From Tipula vernalis (Eukaryota; Arthropoda; Insecta; Diptera; Tipulidae), in assembly GCA_958295665.1 (NCBI GenBank), contig OY282560.1, forward strand, positions 50,096,333-50,160,332: 64,000 nt of DNA, written 5' to 3'. Numbering within the stretch: the first letter of the stretch is position 1; each line of letters starts with the position of its first letter. This document shows, in pieces, positions 30,445 through 41,389 of this stretch. The notes beneath the pieces are model-generated. The model ran no database searches. It saw only the letters and a program-made list of their open reading frames with translations, and had not been told where the DNA came from. The translations under genes and the position numbers were made by a program.

Positions 30445-32660
30445 TATCAAGTTTTCTCTTAATACCATCGGCTTCTTTACTTAGTTTTATCTGATTTGCA
30501 ACAGACGTGTCAATTTTTAAAATTTCACGCAATACCATTGTGGCATAGCACGATGATGGTAAATCAAATTCAAGTATTATGGCTTTCCCACCCTGTGGAG
30601 GTTCATCATTAGCCGGTTCGGCTTCTTCTGGTTTAGTATCAGATTTTACATCAACTTTTTCAGTTTTGGCCGTGGATTCATCTGCTGTAGCATCATCGGT
30701 AGTAGGTGGTTTTGGTTCGTTCAACTCTTCCAATGTTTTACCGGCCAATTCCTCCAAATCCGATAAAATAAGAGTTTCAGTTGATGATTTGTACTCAACC
30801 AAACGCCATTTAACTGATTCAGGTTTAATAATAACGGGTCTGTAGTCCCCGGGTAGCGAATACAGTTTAACTTTCTGTTTAAACGAATCAAATGTTAAAC
30901 CATCCTCGGCTAACAATTCAACATACCATTTTTCGGTATCATTGCTCGGATACAAAATATCAAAACCAGGCAATGGTAAAACCAAATCATGAATTGTGTA
31001 TTTTCCGGATTTAATATCCTCCTTAGTAAGTGGTTTCGCCAATGCTTTATATTTAGACATTTCTTCAGCATCATTGTCTCCATCCGTTTCCTTTTTGGTG
31101 TCATCCCCATCTTCACCTTTACCCTCCTCCGATTCATCTTCTTCGTTCATTTCGGATAAATCGACATCATCTAATACCGTATTATTCCCGTAACGGTTTA
31201 AATTCATTTTGGTCTTATCCGCATAAACGAGATCTCCTTCGCGTAGTTCAAGACCCCATTCTTTGATGCGGCGTGATACAACCTTGTTCCATATAAGACT
31301 TTGATACGAATGGATATAGAGGAGGCGCATATTACGAGATAAACCGCCAAGTGCTGTGAAATAATCATTTTTGCCAAATAACACCAAACCCTCGAGTATT
31401 TTAGCTTCAATGATTTGGCTACCGGGGCGCAGCATACCCAAAGCTCCTGCAGCATCACGTTTTTCCCACCAGAAAGTTCTCATTTTCTTCATAAACTCTT
31501 GATCATGTTCTCTTGGTTTCATAATTAATTCGCACGCCAATTTCCAATCTCCATTAATCAATGCTTTGCCAACTTCGTACGTGGGCACTTTGGCCGAGTG
31601 ACCAAACCGCTGCAAACCAAAATAATTAATAAACCCCTTGGTTTCGAGACCAGTTAGGGCTTTTTTTATTACATCATCGGCTACCGTAACATTTCGTAAC
31701 GCGATGCGGAACCGATTTCCCTTGAGATGTCCCAATTTTAGTGTGTCTGGTTTAAATTGGAAATTGCCCACTTCGAGCATTGAAATACGTTTGGCCGCAT
31801 TTACGATTGCTTCAGGATTACGCCTACGCATACAAAAGAGCTGAGAAGTTTTGGCCCGCTTGTCTTTAGTACCCGCATATACAATAGTAGATTGATGACA
31901 TCGGAGGTATGACGCCAACATGGACGCCGCTTTCATAGTATCGATATTTTTTTTATGCAAAACAAAATATGTATATTCGGCGGGCCACGGCCATTTCTCA
32001 CGTTTATCATGTTTCACTGTAAACGATAGTAAATTTTAAAATTTTACAATATTGAAAATGTTAAACATAAAAAAAATCGCGGCGTCTCTTACCATTTTTA
32101 TTTACTTTGTTGCACTTGATAAACCGGTCTTCGTCTTTTGAGTGCGTCGTAGTAATTATGACGCCATTAAACATCTGATTTATTATTTTATGTATCGATG
32201 TCCTTTGCTCCTTCGTTAATTTGGTCACATTAATTTCCACCGCCGCCTGTAAATCATCGGACTCAAAAATTTTTTTGATCTCCTCCATTTGTTCGCTTGA
32301 TACACCATTTTCTTTTATCAATTTTGTCTCCAGCTCCTCATTGGTTTTATCTCCATTTTCTTTTTTATCCTCATCTTCTATTTTCAGCTCAGTAGGTATT
32401 GAACGGTCTGTCAACTTAATTATATTCCCATCTAAATCAATTTCATTCACATGAAAATCGGAAAAACGCGTTTTTATTGTAGCACTAAACCCCTCCGCTT
32501 GGGTTATATATTCAGTAATGCCGATATCAGTTTCACGTAAATTATTTAAAATATTGACGTGCCTTACTTTTCTTTCGTATGGTACACTTTTTCTTCCGCG
32601 TCTCGGGAATCTTGGACTAGTAGTTTTGTTTGCGTTAAAATTACGACGATTTTTTCCCAT
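30392..32660 (-). CDS. Pus7: Pseudouridylate synthase 7 (TruD family)
   Basis: Two exons, 32660-32093 and 32016-30392, with a 76-bp intron (GTAAGA...TTTACAG), give a 730-residue protein. Pus7 isomerises uridine to pseudouridine in tRNAs and mRNAs. Exon 1 carries the conserved N-terminus (ETDIGITEYITQAEGFSATI, RFSDFHVNEI). Exon 2 carries KWPWPAEYTYFVLHKKN, the catalytic motif YAGTKDKRAKTSQ (Asp in TKDKR), NYFGLQRFG, and LYIHSYQSLIWNKVVSRR. An acidic low-complexity insert (EMNEEDESEEGKGEDGDD) lies in the TRUD domain, and the C-terminal PSSCYATMVLREI motif is followed by a Lys/Glu-rich tail. The start is the first ATG before the conserved region. The gene looks intact. Its 3' end abuts a convergent Jockey-like element, and a fragment of that end is duplicated at 3022-3143. 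Confidence 0.93.
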
Positions 32661-33200
32661 TTTGTTTTTTGATACAAATAAAAAAATACTGATTGTTAAA
32701 TTTACAGCAAAAAATTTAATTACTCACACGTGCCGGTCGATCAAAGAGAATCTAGACGACTAAACAAAAAATGCAAAAATGTCAGCCATATCTGTTTCCA
32801 GTAATTTCGGTCAGATGGCGCAACTGTTAGGGCGTGACTTTAGAAAGAGTTGTTGGCGCGTTCGAAATGGCGTAATGAAACAGCCTGAATTTCGGATTTA
32901 CAAAATGCATTCGTTCCGTTCGTTCCGCGTTTCCGTTTAATTATTTATTTGATTGATTGAAAGCACTAAAAAATCTGGCTTTCCGACTTTTTTGAATCAG
33001 GAATTTTGGTTTAAACTGTCGAAGTGTAAAAAAATGTTTAAAAGTATGAAGAATTGTACTTCTTTAAGCTAAATATAACAATATTTGCTTTACAAAAAAA
33101 TATAATTATATTTATATAATTATATAAATGTGATAATGTAATACCCGCCATATTGAAATTTTTTATTACCCTAACTTCAGTTCGTTGTATTTTTTGTTTT
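32661..33200. other. Pus7 upstream region
   Basis: No coding sequence. It should hold the Pus7 promoter (minus strand); no TATA box could be assigned. Confidence 0.4.
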
Positions 33201-33499
33201 ATACCCCAAACACATAAGCGGCCACATAGACGCCGCTAATTTGACATTTATTTATATGAAAAATGTTGTTTGGGTTTTTACAACAAAACATTTTCATAAC
33301 GACTATTTGTTTAATGAGTTATTACGAACCAATTTAAGTTCAAATTTAGATTGTTTTACAATTGTCTTTCTCATATGCCCATTTGGATGTAAAATTCAGC
33401 TAAAATTAGACGTTTCCAAGCATTTACTTTAAAAACAACTACAATAAATATAAATGTTATTCATTGCCGCTGTTTGCTCCGTCAATGTGTTTGGGGTAT
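33201..33499. mobile_element. Possible 299-bp MITE with TA flanks
   Basis: ATACCCCAAACACAT (33201-33215) is the exact inverse of 33485-33499. The next ~35 bp inward on each side are still related (CGG/GCCGC and ACATTTAT in both). TA dinucleotides bound the ends. Short open frames inside (33241-33432 and the start of 33454-33639) are not supported as genes. Confidence 0.4.
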
Positions 33500-34054
33500 T
33501 ACCACAGAATACAACCAGAAGAGACATAACGCTGTTTTTGTATGGACAAATTTGGACTTATTTTTTTGACCTGGATTTGCCGAAGGTAAGAGAAAGTTGG
33601 GTTATGTATTTATTCTTTGGTTTACTGGTTTTGATTTGAAATAATAAAAATTGAGAATCCTTAACAATGTAGTTAGTGAAATTATTTGACAGGTTTTGTT
33701 TTGACAGCATAATTTGTATTAACTTCTATAATATTCTAAAATAATTATACTTCAATGTCCAAAAAAGAAGGTAAGATGAAAAAAAATTTGGTTCACGCAA
33801 TGACTATTCTGGTTAATCTTTCTTCTGTAGTATTACCCCACTGAACAACCAAAATAATCAAAATGACAAATTTATTTTGAACGTCAAATTTATCGCAAAT
33901 TTTTTATAAAATAATAAATAATACCCTTCCTAAATAATATCACACCTTAATTCAAAGCGAAATATTTTTCTTTTCAAATATGTATTTATTTTGACAACTA
34001 AAAGTTAGATGAGTACGTTTTATGGCAAAACGTGATTTTTTCTTGCCCGACTGA
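33500..34054. other. Non-coding spacer with one candidate donor
   Basis: AT-rich. ATGTCCAAAAAAGAAG followed by GTAAGATG at about 33755-33778 could be a first coding exon of a plus-strand gene. No following exon was found, so it is not called. Confidence 0.3.
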
Positions 34055-34875
34055 ACTCTAAGGGTCTGCTCGAATACCGTGGTAAATATTTTCCCGTTGT
34101 AGTTTTTGACATTTTAATGTTAAAACATTCCCTTCTCTTTTTTCGCTGCTCGAATACTATTTATGTTTGACGTTTATTTTGAAAATGAAAATTGAATAAA
34201 TTAACAGTTTTCGATTGTTCATTTGCATATTCAAATTTCATTGATCATATTTTGATTAATAAAAAGGGACGAATTTGATAATAAATAATTATTCATATAT
34301 AGTTTCCATATTAATTCTAAAAATCTTTTATTATTCTATGGTTTGAGAACTTTCCAGATTCTTGATCGTTGTACAAATTTACGATATTGGGCCAATCTTA
34401 TCATAAGACAATTGCCATAAAATCAGAAATTCCCTAAAGGTTTGAAATTTATATTTTTTCTTGTGGAGAAATAGCCAACATTTTACCAAATCATGGTTCG
34501 ACACGTTGCATTGAGCTAATACATTTGTTGGATAGCCTGTGGTGCTATATAGTCATAGATATTCGTAGCATTAATGCGAAAGGTCAGAGCAACAGTTACG
34601 GAAATAGTACATAAACTCGATTTTATGACCGATATTTAGTTTAGATTTTTATTATATTTGTATATAATATTAATTCATTTAAATTAAACTTTATAAAATC
34701 TAAATTAAACAATTTTATATTTAAATCCAAACGAACGTTAATTCTTTCCTTTCCTTCAAATTCTACCATGGTGTAAAACTGTGGTAATTTGAATAAGTGC
34801 GTTTTATGCTGTGTTTTAAGTCAAAAACTACAACGGGAAAATTATTACCACAGTATTCGAGCAGACCCATAGAGT
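34055..34875. mobile_element. ~820-bp non-autonomous DNA transposon with long TIRs
   Basis: 34062-34110 (GGGTCTGCTCGAATAC...) and 34820-34868 are inverted copies with 46 of 49 matches; ACTCTA on the outer side extends the match. The interior has no coding frame. The target duplication is unclear. The element is probably mobilised in trans by an unidentified transposase. Confidence 0.7.
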
Positions 34876-35245
34876 GCAACACACTAAAAGCCGCGCGACC
34901 AGTCCCTAAGAATACCGGTGCTGATGTTGAGTTTATAACTTTATGTACATCTCCAGCACGTTTGTACTAGAAACTTGCCAACGTTGGAGTTTTTGAATTT
35001 TCTAGTTTGTACCGAACGGTGTACCAACGTTACAAAAATAACAAAATTTTTTTTTGCTCATTTTGTTTTTTTTACAGCAAATAGGATTCAAAAATTTCAA
35101 CATTTTATTTTGGCAAGCTTCTAGTAGCAAGCTTCTAAAGCTTCTAAAGCAGTACGTCAACATTCTCCGCTAGGTGATATTTGATAATAATTTACAACAA
35201 TAAAGCTAAAATTTATTTTTTAAATATTTATTTTAGTATTTTATT

Positions 35246-35258
35246 ATCATAAATTTAT
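35246..35258 (+). repeat. Target site duplication, left copy (ATCATAAATTTAT)
   Basis: A 13-bp direct repeat identical to 38748-38760. The two copies bracket the LOA/I-type insertion exactly. The length is typical for target-primed reverse transcription. Confidence 0.8.
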
Positions 35259-38200
35259 GAGAGTTACATAGTTTAAGAGTTCACCACTAAGGATTTGGTT
35301 GCAGTAATCCTGGAGGTTCCGACTAGCAGGGGAATGCAGGAGACAATATGTGCCTCTGCGTACTTCCCTGGTGAGTCGGTTAGTGCTCCACCTGTAGTTG
35401 TACAGGATCTGGTGGATTACTGCAACCTAAAAAACAAGCATTTCATCATAGGCTGCGATGCTAATGCACACCATATCATTTGGGGCAGCAGTGATACAAA
35501 TGGCAGAGGTGAGTCCCTTTTAAATTATCTTATGAGTAGTCACATAGACATTTTAAATAAAGGTTCGAACCCCACTTTCATAAACTCGACTCGGCGAGAG
35601 GTGTTGGACCTCACTTTGTCAAGTCAGTTTATTTCCAACTCTGTTGCAAACTGGCATGTTTCAAGCGAAGCTTCTCTGTCGGACCACATGCACATCAGGT
35701 TCGATATACCGGGAGTGATCATACAGGCAACAGAGCGTCGTATCCCTTGTTTTACAAATTGGAAAACATATAGGGATATTTTATTTATCAAAGCAGACAT
35801 GCTGCCAACATCTTTGAATTCAATTAGTGACCTAGAAACCGCAGCTGGTCTGCTTAATGACGTGCTCCTATCTTCCTACGAAAGCAGCTGTGTGGTGCGT
35901 AACGTTGTGGTTAATCGCAAAGTTCCATGGTGGAACGAACAGCTGGCTAAACTTCGTAAGAAGGTTAGGAAATTATTTAATAGGGCAAAGCATTCCAATG
36001 AGTGGAATGAATATAGGCAAGCCCTAACCAGTTACAACACAGAACTAAGGCGTTCCAAACGCCTCACGTGGAGGAAAAACTGTGGAAATATCGAGGATAT
36101 ACCTACAGCTGCTCGACTCCATAAAGTTCTAGCTAAAGATCAGTCCAACGGGATTGGGCTTCTTCTGAAATCCGATGGTAGTTATACATCAGGTCGCAAA
36201 GAGTCGCTCGAAACCCTGCTTCAAGTGCACTTTCCGGGCTGCACTGTTTGCGACACAAATACAATCACTAACTCCATATCTGGTACACACATGGGTGTAA
36301 ATATGGGTTGGGTTAATAGTTTATCCGGTAAGCTTTTTACTCCGGATAAAGTCAAATGGGCCATTAACTCTTTTCAGCCTTTCAAGGCTCCAGGAGGGGA
36401 TGGAATCTTCCCAGCCCTCCTTCAAAGGGGCCTGGACTTGATTACCCCTGCTCTGGTGGCCTTGTTTAGAACTAGCTTCAATTGGGGTCACATACCACAG
36501 GCTTGGAGTCAAGTAAACGTGGTTTTTATCCCAAATCCTGGCAATCGGCCATGTGAACTTCCTAAGTCCTTTCGACCTATCAGTCTTACATCGTTTATTC
36601 TTAAAACCATGGAACGACTTATAGATCTTCATATCAGAGACTGGTTAACTGCAACCAGACCTCTAAATCCAAATCAATTCGCCTATAGGAAAGGCAAATC
36701 CACAGAGGGTGCGCTGAATCTACTTGTCACCAAGATTGAAGCAGCCTATCGCTCGAAAGAAATTGCTCTGTGTGCATTTCTGGATATTGAGGGAGCTTTT
36801 GACAATACTGGATACGACTCAATTGCTAGGGCAATCAAGCGTAGAGGTATTGACGATCCGACTAACCACTGGATTAGTTCCATGTTGGTTAGTAGGAAGA
36901 TTACATCTAAATTAGGTAATGAGTCAGTCACGATTACGGCAGCAAGAGGGTGTCCGCAGGGCGGTGTCCTGTCCCCTTTGCTGTGGTCACTCGTGATCGA
37001 CGAGTTGCTTGATAATTTACATCTACTTGGGTACGATGCCATTGGTTATGCGGACGATTTGGTTATCATAGTCTCTGGAGGGCATGAACGTACGATGTCC
37101 GCCAGCATGCAACAGGCTTTGCTTGTTATTTCGAATTGGTGCACTGGGGAGGGCCTTTCGATTAACCCTAGCAAAACAGTCCTGGTGCCCTTCACCAAAA
37201 GACGTAATTTGAACCTTGGTTCAATTAGTCTTAATAATATAAATATCGGATACTCCAATGAAGTCAAATATCTGGGTGTTGTCCTAGATAAGAAACTAAC
37301 TTGGAACTCTCATATTACTTCAACTACCGAACGCGCGGCCAGGGCCATGTGGGCCTGCCGGCGTATGTTCGGCAGGACCTGGGGCCTGAACTCAAAAATG
37401 ATTTACTGGATGTACATCATGATAGTGAGGCCAATTGTAACATATGGGGCAATAGTTTGGTGGCCTAAGGTACAGCAAAAAGTTATTATGAACAAGCTGA
37501 CCTCATTACAGAGACTAGCATGTCTCGGAATTACAGGTGCTATGCGCACCTGCCCTACGGCGGCAATGGAAGCTCTCATCGGGCTCACTCCACTTCATAT
37601 TCACGTCAAAAAATCAGCTGCTACCTGTGCAGCTAGATTGAAGCTCGCGAATCAATACAGTCATGATGACCATATGGGTCACCTGGACATTTTGAATGAA
37701 CTTCCAGACCTGAATATGTTCTTTAGTGTCCCGGACGTTATGCCGAAAGAACTCTGCTTTGGCAGGAATTTCGTGGTAACAATCCCCGATAGAACAGACT
37801 GGGATACTGGGTTACCGCAGATGGAACCTAACAGCCTAGTCTGGTACACTGATGGATCAAAAATGGATAGTGGAGTCGGCATTGGTGTCTTTGGACCCAA
37901 TCACAAAATATCGAAATCACTGGGTACTTACCCCAGTGTTTTTCTAGCCGAAATTCACGCCATCGAAATCTGCGCCTCTATTATTATGACCAAAGGTCTT
38001 AAAGGCGCATCCATCCACATTTTGTCTGACAGCCAAGCAGCACTGAAAGCATTGGCTTCTAACTGCTTGGTTTCCAAGTCGGTTCAAAGTTGTTATAAAC
38101 TGCTACAATCTCTCTCTTGTCAAAACAAAGTAAGGTTGTGGTGGGTGCCTGGTCACATGGGCATCACTGGAAATGAGATAGCCGACGAACTTGCACGGGC

Positions 38201-38722
38201 AGGCTCGTCGACTACACTCATTGGCCCTGAGCCTTTTTGTGGTATCCCGTGGGCTTCTGCAACCTATACAATCAGTAAATGGGAAAAAATACAGTGCTTG
38301 ACTTATTGGAACTGTATTCCCGGCCTTAGACAAGCCAAATCTTTGATCAGACCATTTCACCACAAAAATTTGGCGATCAATTTCAGCAAAGGAAATATTA
38401 GGAAACTTGTGAGTTTTCTCTCAGGTCACTGTAACCTGAGATATCATTTGAACAAAATGAACCTGTCCACAGAGACGGAGTGCCGACTCTGTTTGGAAGA
38501 GACAGAAACCGCAGAACACATACTATGTGAGTGTGTTGCTCTGTGCACACGGAGGTGGATTCATTTTGAAGAGAGGTATCTGACCCCGGAGAAATGTAAA
38601 TTGGCCTCTATAAATAGCATTCTCGCCTTCATTAGAGAGGTGGAGAAGCTCCTGGAGTAACAGTACCCAACAGCACAAAAGATCTTTTAGGTCGTAGTGC
38701 TAGCCGCTTTTGGGCAGGGACG

Positions 38723-38747
<25 letters not shown>
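35259..38747 (+). mobile_element. Young 5'-truncated LOA/I-type retrotransposon (LOA-2)
   Basis: Bounded by a perfect 13-bp duplication, ending in a short 3' UTR and an A-tract of about 25, and containing a single uninterrupted frame. The 5' end is truncated inside the endonuclease, so the copy cannot move on its own. Perfect duplications and no frame break point to recent insertion. It is related to but clearly distinct from LOA-1. Confidence 0.85.
35295..38660 (+). CDS. LOA-2 ORF2: endonuclease C-half, reverse transcriptase, RNase H
   Basis: 1,121 open codons; the first codon is a TTG forced by truncation, not a true start. Endonuclease half: FIIGCDANAHHIIWGSSD, GRGESLLNYLM, EASLSDHMHIRF (residues ~50-135). 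RT: INSFQPFKAPGGDGIFP, WSQVNVVFIPNPG, SFRPISLTSFILKTMERL, FLDIEGAFDN, CPQGGVLSPLLWSLV and the active site IGYADDLVII (about 370-620). RNase H: VWYTDGSKMDSGVGIGVF, LAEIHAIE, ILSDSQAALKAL, WVPGHMGITGNEIADELA (about 850-980). A CCHC-like tail (CRLCLEETETAEHILCEC) follows. All catalytic residues seem kept, so the RT could in principle act in trans if transcribed, but the missing 5' end removes its promoter. Confidence 0.85.
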   Translation: MVAVILEVPTSRGMQETICASAYFPGESVSAPPVVVQDLVDYCNLKNKHFIIGCDANAHHIIWGSSDTNGRGESLLNYLMSSHIDILNKGSNPTFINSTRREVLDLTLSSQFISNSVANWHVSSEASLSDHMHIRFDIPGVIIQATERRIPCFTNWKTYRDILFIKADMLPTSLNSISDLETAAGLLNDVLLSSYESSCVVRNVVVNRKVPWWNEQLAKLRKKVRKLFNRAKHSNEWNEYRQALTSYNTELRRSKRLTWRKNCGNIEDIPTAARLHKVLAKDQSNGIGLLLKSDGSYTSGRKESLETLLQVHFPGCTVCDTNTITNSISGTHMGVNMGWVNSLSGKLFTPDKVKWAINSFQPFKAPGGDGIFPALLQRGLDLITPALVALFRTSFNWGHIPQAWSQVNVVFIPNPGNRPCELPKSFRPISLTSFILKTMERLIDLHIRDWLTATRPLNPNQFAYRKGKSTEGALNLLVTKIEAAYRSKEIALCAFLDIEGAFDNTGYDSIARAIKRRGIDDPTNHWISSMLVSRKITSKLGNESVTITAARGCPQGGVLSPLLWSLVIDELLDNLHLLGYDAIGYADDLVIIVSGGHERTMSASMQQALLVISNWCTGEGLSINPSKTVLVPFTKRRNLNLGSISLNNINIGYSNEVKYLGVVLDKKLTWNSHITSTTERAARAMWACRRMFGRTWGLNSKMIYWMYIMIVRPIVTYGAIVWWPKVQQKVIMNKLTSLQRLACLGITGAMRTCPTAAMEALIGLTPLHIHVKKSAATCAARLKLANQYSHDDHMGHLDILNELPDLNMFFSVPDVMPKELCFGRNFVVTIPDRTDWDTGLPQMEPNSLVWYTDGSKMDSGVGIGVFGPNHKISKSLGTYPSVFLAEIHAIEICASIIMTKGLKGASIHILSDSQAALKALASNCLVSKSVQSCYKLLQSLSCQNKVRLWWVPGHMGITGNEIADELARAGSSTTLIGPEPFCGIPWASATYTISKWEKIQCLTYWNCIPGLRQAKSLIRPFHHKNLAINFSKGNIRKLVSFLSGHCNLRYHLNKMNLSTETECRLCLEETETAEHILCECVALCTRRWIHFEERYLTPEKCKLASINSILAFIREVEKLLE

Positions 38748-38753
<6 letters not shown>

Positions 38754-38760
38754 AATTTAT
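38748..38760 (+). repeat. Target site duplication, right copy
   Basis: ATCATAAATTTAT directly after the A-tract of LOA-2; see the left copy at 35246-35258. Confidence 0.8.
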
Positions 38761-39790
38761 AAAATTAAACTACAATCGCATTAGTTTTTTGAATTATTGA
38801 ATTAAAAATTTAGAGGTTATGTTTTTCTTATGTCATAATTTTTTCTTTGTTCCAATCGAACATTTAGCCGAGACATTTTTCGCATTTAGGCTGTGTTTCA
38901 ATCGGATAAAAAGGTAAATTTTTTAACTGAGGTAAAAAATATTAAATTTTCCTCACTTTTTAATCGTTTTTGTGTTTCAAATGAAACCTGGTTAAAATTG
39001 TAACGTTTACGTTTTTTATTTTTGTTTTACGTAGAGAAAAGTAAAATACAAGCTAAAAATGTTTAACTGGTCCGTGACTGGAATTTCTTTTCATCGATAA
39101 GTTTTATTGTGGTTAGTTATTAATAATTAATAATATTAATACTGTTAATAATTCTAAAGATAGTATTATAACAAATAAGAGTTATTACAATAATTTTGAT
39201 ACAACTACATTTATTTCCCCTGTATATTTATTCCCCAATTGACAGAATCCACTTTAAGAAAATGGGGAATAAAAAGTTGGAATTATGTATCTAGGAATAA
39301 GACCCGTTGTACATTGAATAAAATTCTAAATACGGCCGTAATATATTTTAGACTTTCTCTTTTTCGCACAGAATTATCGATGCTTGACGTTTGCTTATTT
39401 CAGCTCTATTTGTTTAACTCTATGATACAACTTAAACCATAACCTCAATATATTAATTTTGACGTTTGTAGTAAACGTTATTGTGATTTATGAGTGATAA
39501 AAAAAAACAATAAAGTTAATACCACTTTTGGGATACTTCTGTTTCATGTATTTAATATCCCATCTCAAACAAAATTTTTTGATTGCTCACGCAAAGTACA
39601 ACTGGACGTGGGGCAAGTTAGAAAACGAAACGGAACGAAACCTATGCGCGTCAAGCTTTTGTTCTAGTTATATTTTATTCTGGTAGATGTCTCTAACGAC
39701 AACCCGTCAATTTTATTTGTTGTCAAATTTTTTGTTAACGCCATAAAATTTTCAAAGTTTGGATTTAATTAAAATATTAACCATAGAAAA
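38761..39790. other. Non-coding spacer upstream of NELF-E
   Basis: AT-rich with no open frame of note. The last ~150 bp should hold the NELF-E promoter and 5' UTR; no TATA box was assigned. Confidence 0.4.
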
Positions 39791-40719
39791 ATGGTTTATA
39801 TCCATTTTCCATTAAATTTAACCGAAGAAGAATTAATGCTGCAAACAAAATATCAAAAACTGAAGAAAAAGGTAGGACATTTGTTTTTTTTAACAATTCC
39901 GTAAGTAATTAGGATTTTTGTTTGTTGTTTTCACAGAAAAAAGCAATTCAAGCGTTAAAAACTCCAAAAAGTGATTCTGAAAAACCTCTAATATCGAAAC
40001 GTCCAGCCGATGCACGTGATGCTCGCGAAGTCGCACGAAAACTACTTAAAAGTGGTTCAATCCAGCCAATACAGAAACCACAAACAAAACAGGATCAAAC
40101 GTCATTTAAACGACCGAAAGGCCAGGAACGTAAACGTCCCGCGACTGAAAATAATGTATCACTTTATCATCCGTTTAATGCCCAACCAGAAGATACGCCG
40201 GCCGAAAGAGAAACATCAAGTACGCGGATCCACGATCTGTATCTACAATACAAAAATCTTGACCGTGAAGAACGTGAATTTCCCGATAAGAAACCATCAC
40301 TGGATTCACTGTCATCTTCAGCATCGTCTGGATTATCCACAAATACTCGGGAACCCGATAAAACGCGCTCCAAAAATACGATTTGTATATCAGGACAAAA
40401 TTTAACGGAGGAGTATTTGAAACGTCATTTCAGTAAATTTGGCGCGATCATTTTACTATCGATGGAAATTGAAAAGGGTCGAGGATTTATTACGTACTCC
40501 GAAGCGGATTCATCGGATAAAGCTATAGGGGATATGGATGGTAAAACAATTGAAGCAATTTCATTGCAGGTGCAATTGGCTAGGAGGCAGCCCAAAATCG
40601 AGCGAATTAATAATGCCTCAGCATCACCTTACTGGTCGACGTTGGCGACAAGTAATTCGCCGAAAGGAAATGTTAAAGATACGCGAGAAATGGTGGATTA
40701 CGGCGATAATTTTTTTTAA
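39791..40719 (+). CDS. Nelf-E: Negative elongation factor subunit E
   Basis: Two exons, 39791-39871 and 39937-40719, with a 65-bp intron (GTAGGA...TTTTCACAG) in phase 0, give 287 residues, about the length of the fly protein. NELF-E is the RNA-binding subunit of the NELF complex, which holds RNA polymerase II in promoter-proximal pause. Exon 1 encodes VYIHFPLNLTEEELMLQ, the leucine-zipper-like N-terminus used in complex assembly. Exon 2 has KRPADARDAREVARKLLKSG and KQDQTSFKRPKGQERKRP (conserved), then a low-complexity Ser-rich linker (about 115-155). An RRM follows at about 159-230, with RNP2 ICISGQ and RNP1 KGRGFITY. The end (LARRQP ... REMVDYGDNFF) is the conserved C-terminus. The gene looks intact. 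Confidence 0.93.
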
Positions 40720-40966
40720 AAATTGGATTTGTTTTATATTTAATTTAATAATGACTTTATTAAAGAGTGCTTACAAAGAAGTCTTTCTTAGTAAAGTACA
40801 TCAGACCATTTTGATTATAGCATATTATTCTAATATAGTTTTGCTGACCAGACGGAATTTTACCTAGGGGCGCGTCTACCCAGCAGAAATACGTGGAAAG
40901 CTATTGAAATATAAAATGTTATCTATTAGTTTTTTGTTTTGTTAATATAGATTTAGTTAATGCACA

Positions 40967-40972
40967 AATAAA
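40967..40972 (+). promoter_or_regulatory. Likely NELF-E poly(A) signal AATAAA
   Basis: AATAAA about 250 bp after the stop codon. Earlier ATTAAA forms near 40757 could also serve. Confidence 0.4.
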
Positions 40973-41389
40973 TTAAGTTTACTTACTCAAATTTTATCAC
41001 TTTACGCCTTTCCGTCATAAATGTGGAAGTTTTCTACAGAATAGCACAGATTCTGTTTCACAGTATGCAATTTAATTAGCCACACCATATTTTATTATCT
41101 TTGTCTGTTCCGTCTTAACGCTTTGAAGCAGGTTTTTCTTTGAAATACAAAAATAAATCCGAAAAGTTTAGGTTTACTAATAAAATTGTGAGTTGTATGT
41201 CATGAAATATGTAAGCGATCTAACGAAACTCTAAAAGATAAATCAAAGCAGTGGTCGGGCTGCTGTGTAAGTAGGGGAATAAATAAAGACTCACTGCAAC
41301 AAGTGGTCACACTGCCTCTTCGAGGAGGCCGTCTGAAACTACTCTGTTAAAGAGTAGCCTAAAGTGTGAGGGCTATGGTCCTCCTTCAG
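40973..41389. other. Non-coding stretch, possibly the 5' UTR of a decayed RTE-like element
   Basis: No coding sequence. 41270-41440 is more GC-rich than its surroundings (CACTGCCTCTTCGAGGAGG, GAGGGCTATGGTCCTCC) and runs directly into the endonuclease relic. Confidence 0.35.

Noticed and set aside
33454..33639. Plus-strand frame starting MLFIAAVCSVNVFG with a signal-peptide look and a GTAAGAG donor
   Set aside because: It begins inside a probable MITE, is short, and no following exon was found.
33755..33778. ATGTCCAAAAAAGAAG followed by GTAAGATG, a possible first exon
   Set aside because: Only five codons and no partner exon; chance occurrence is likely in AT-rich DNA.
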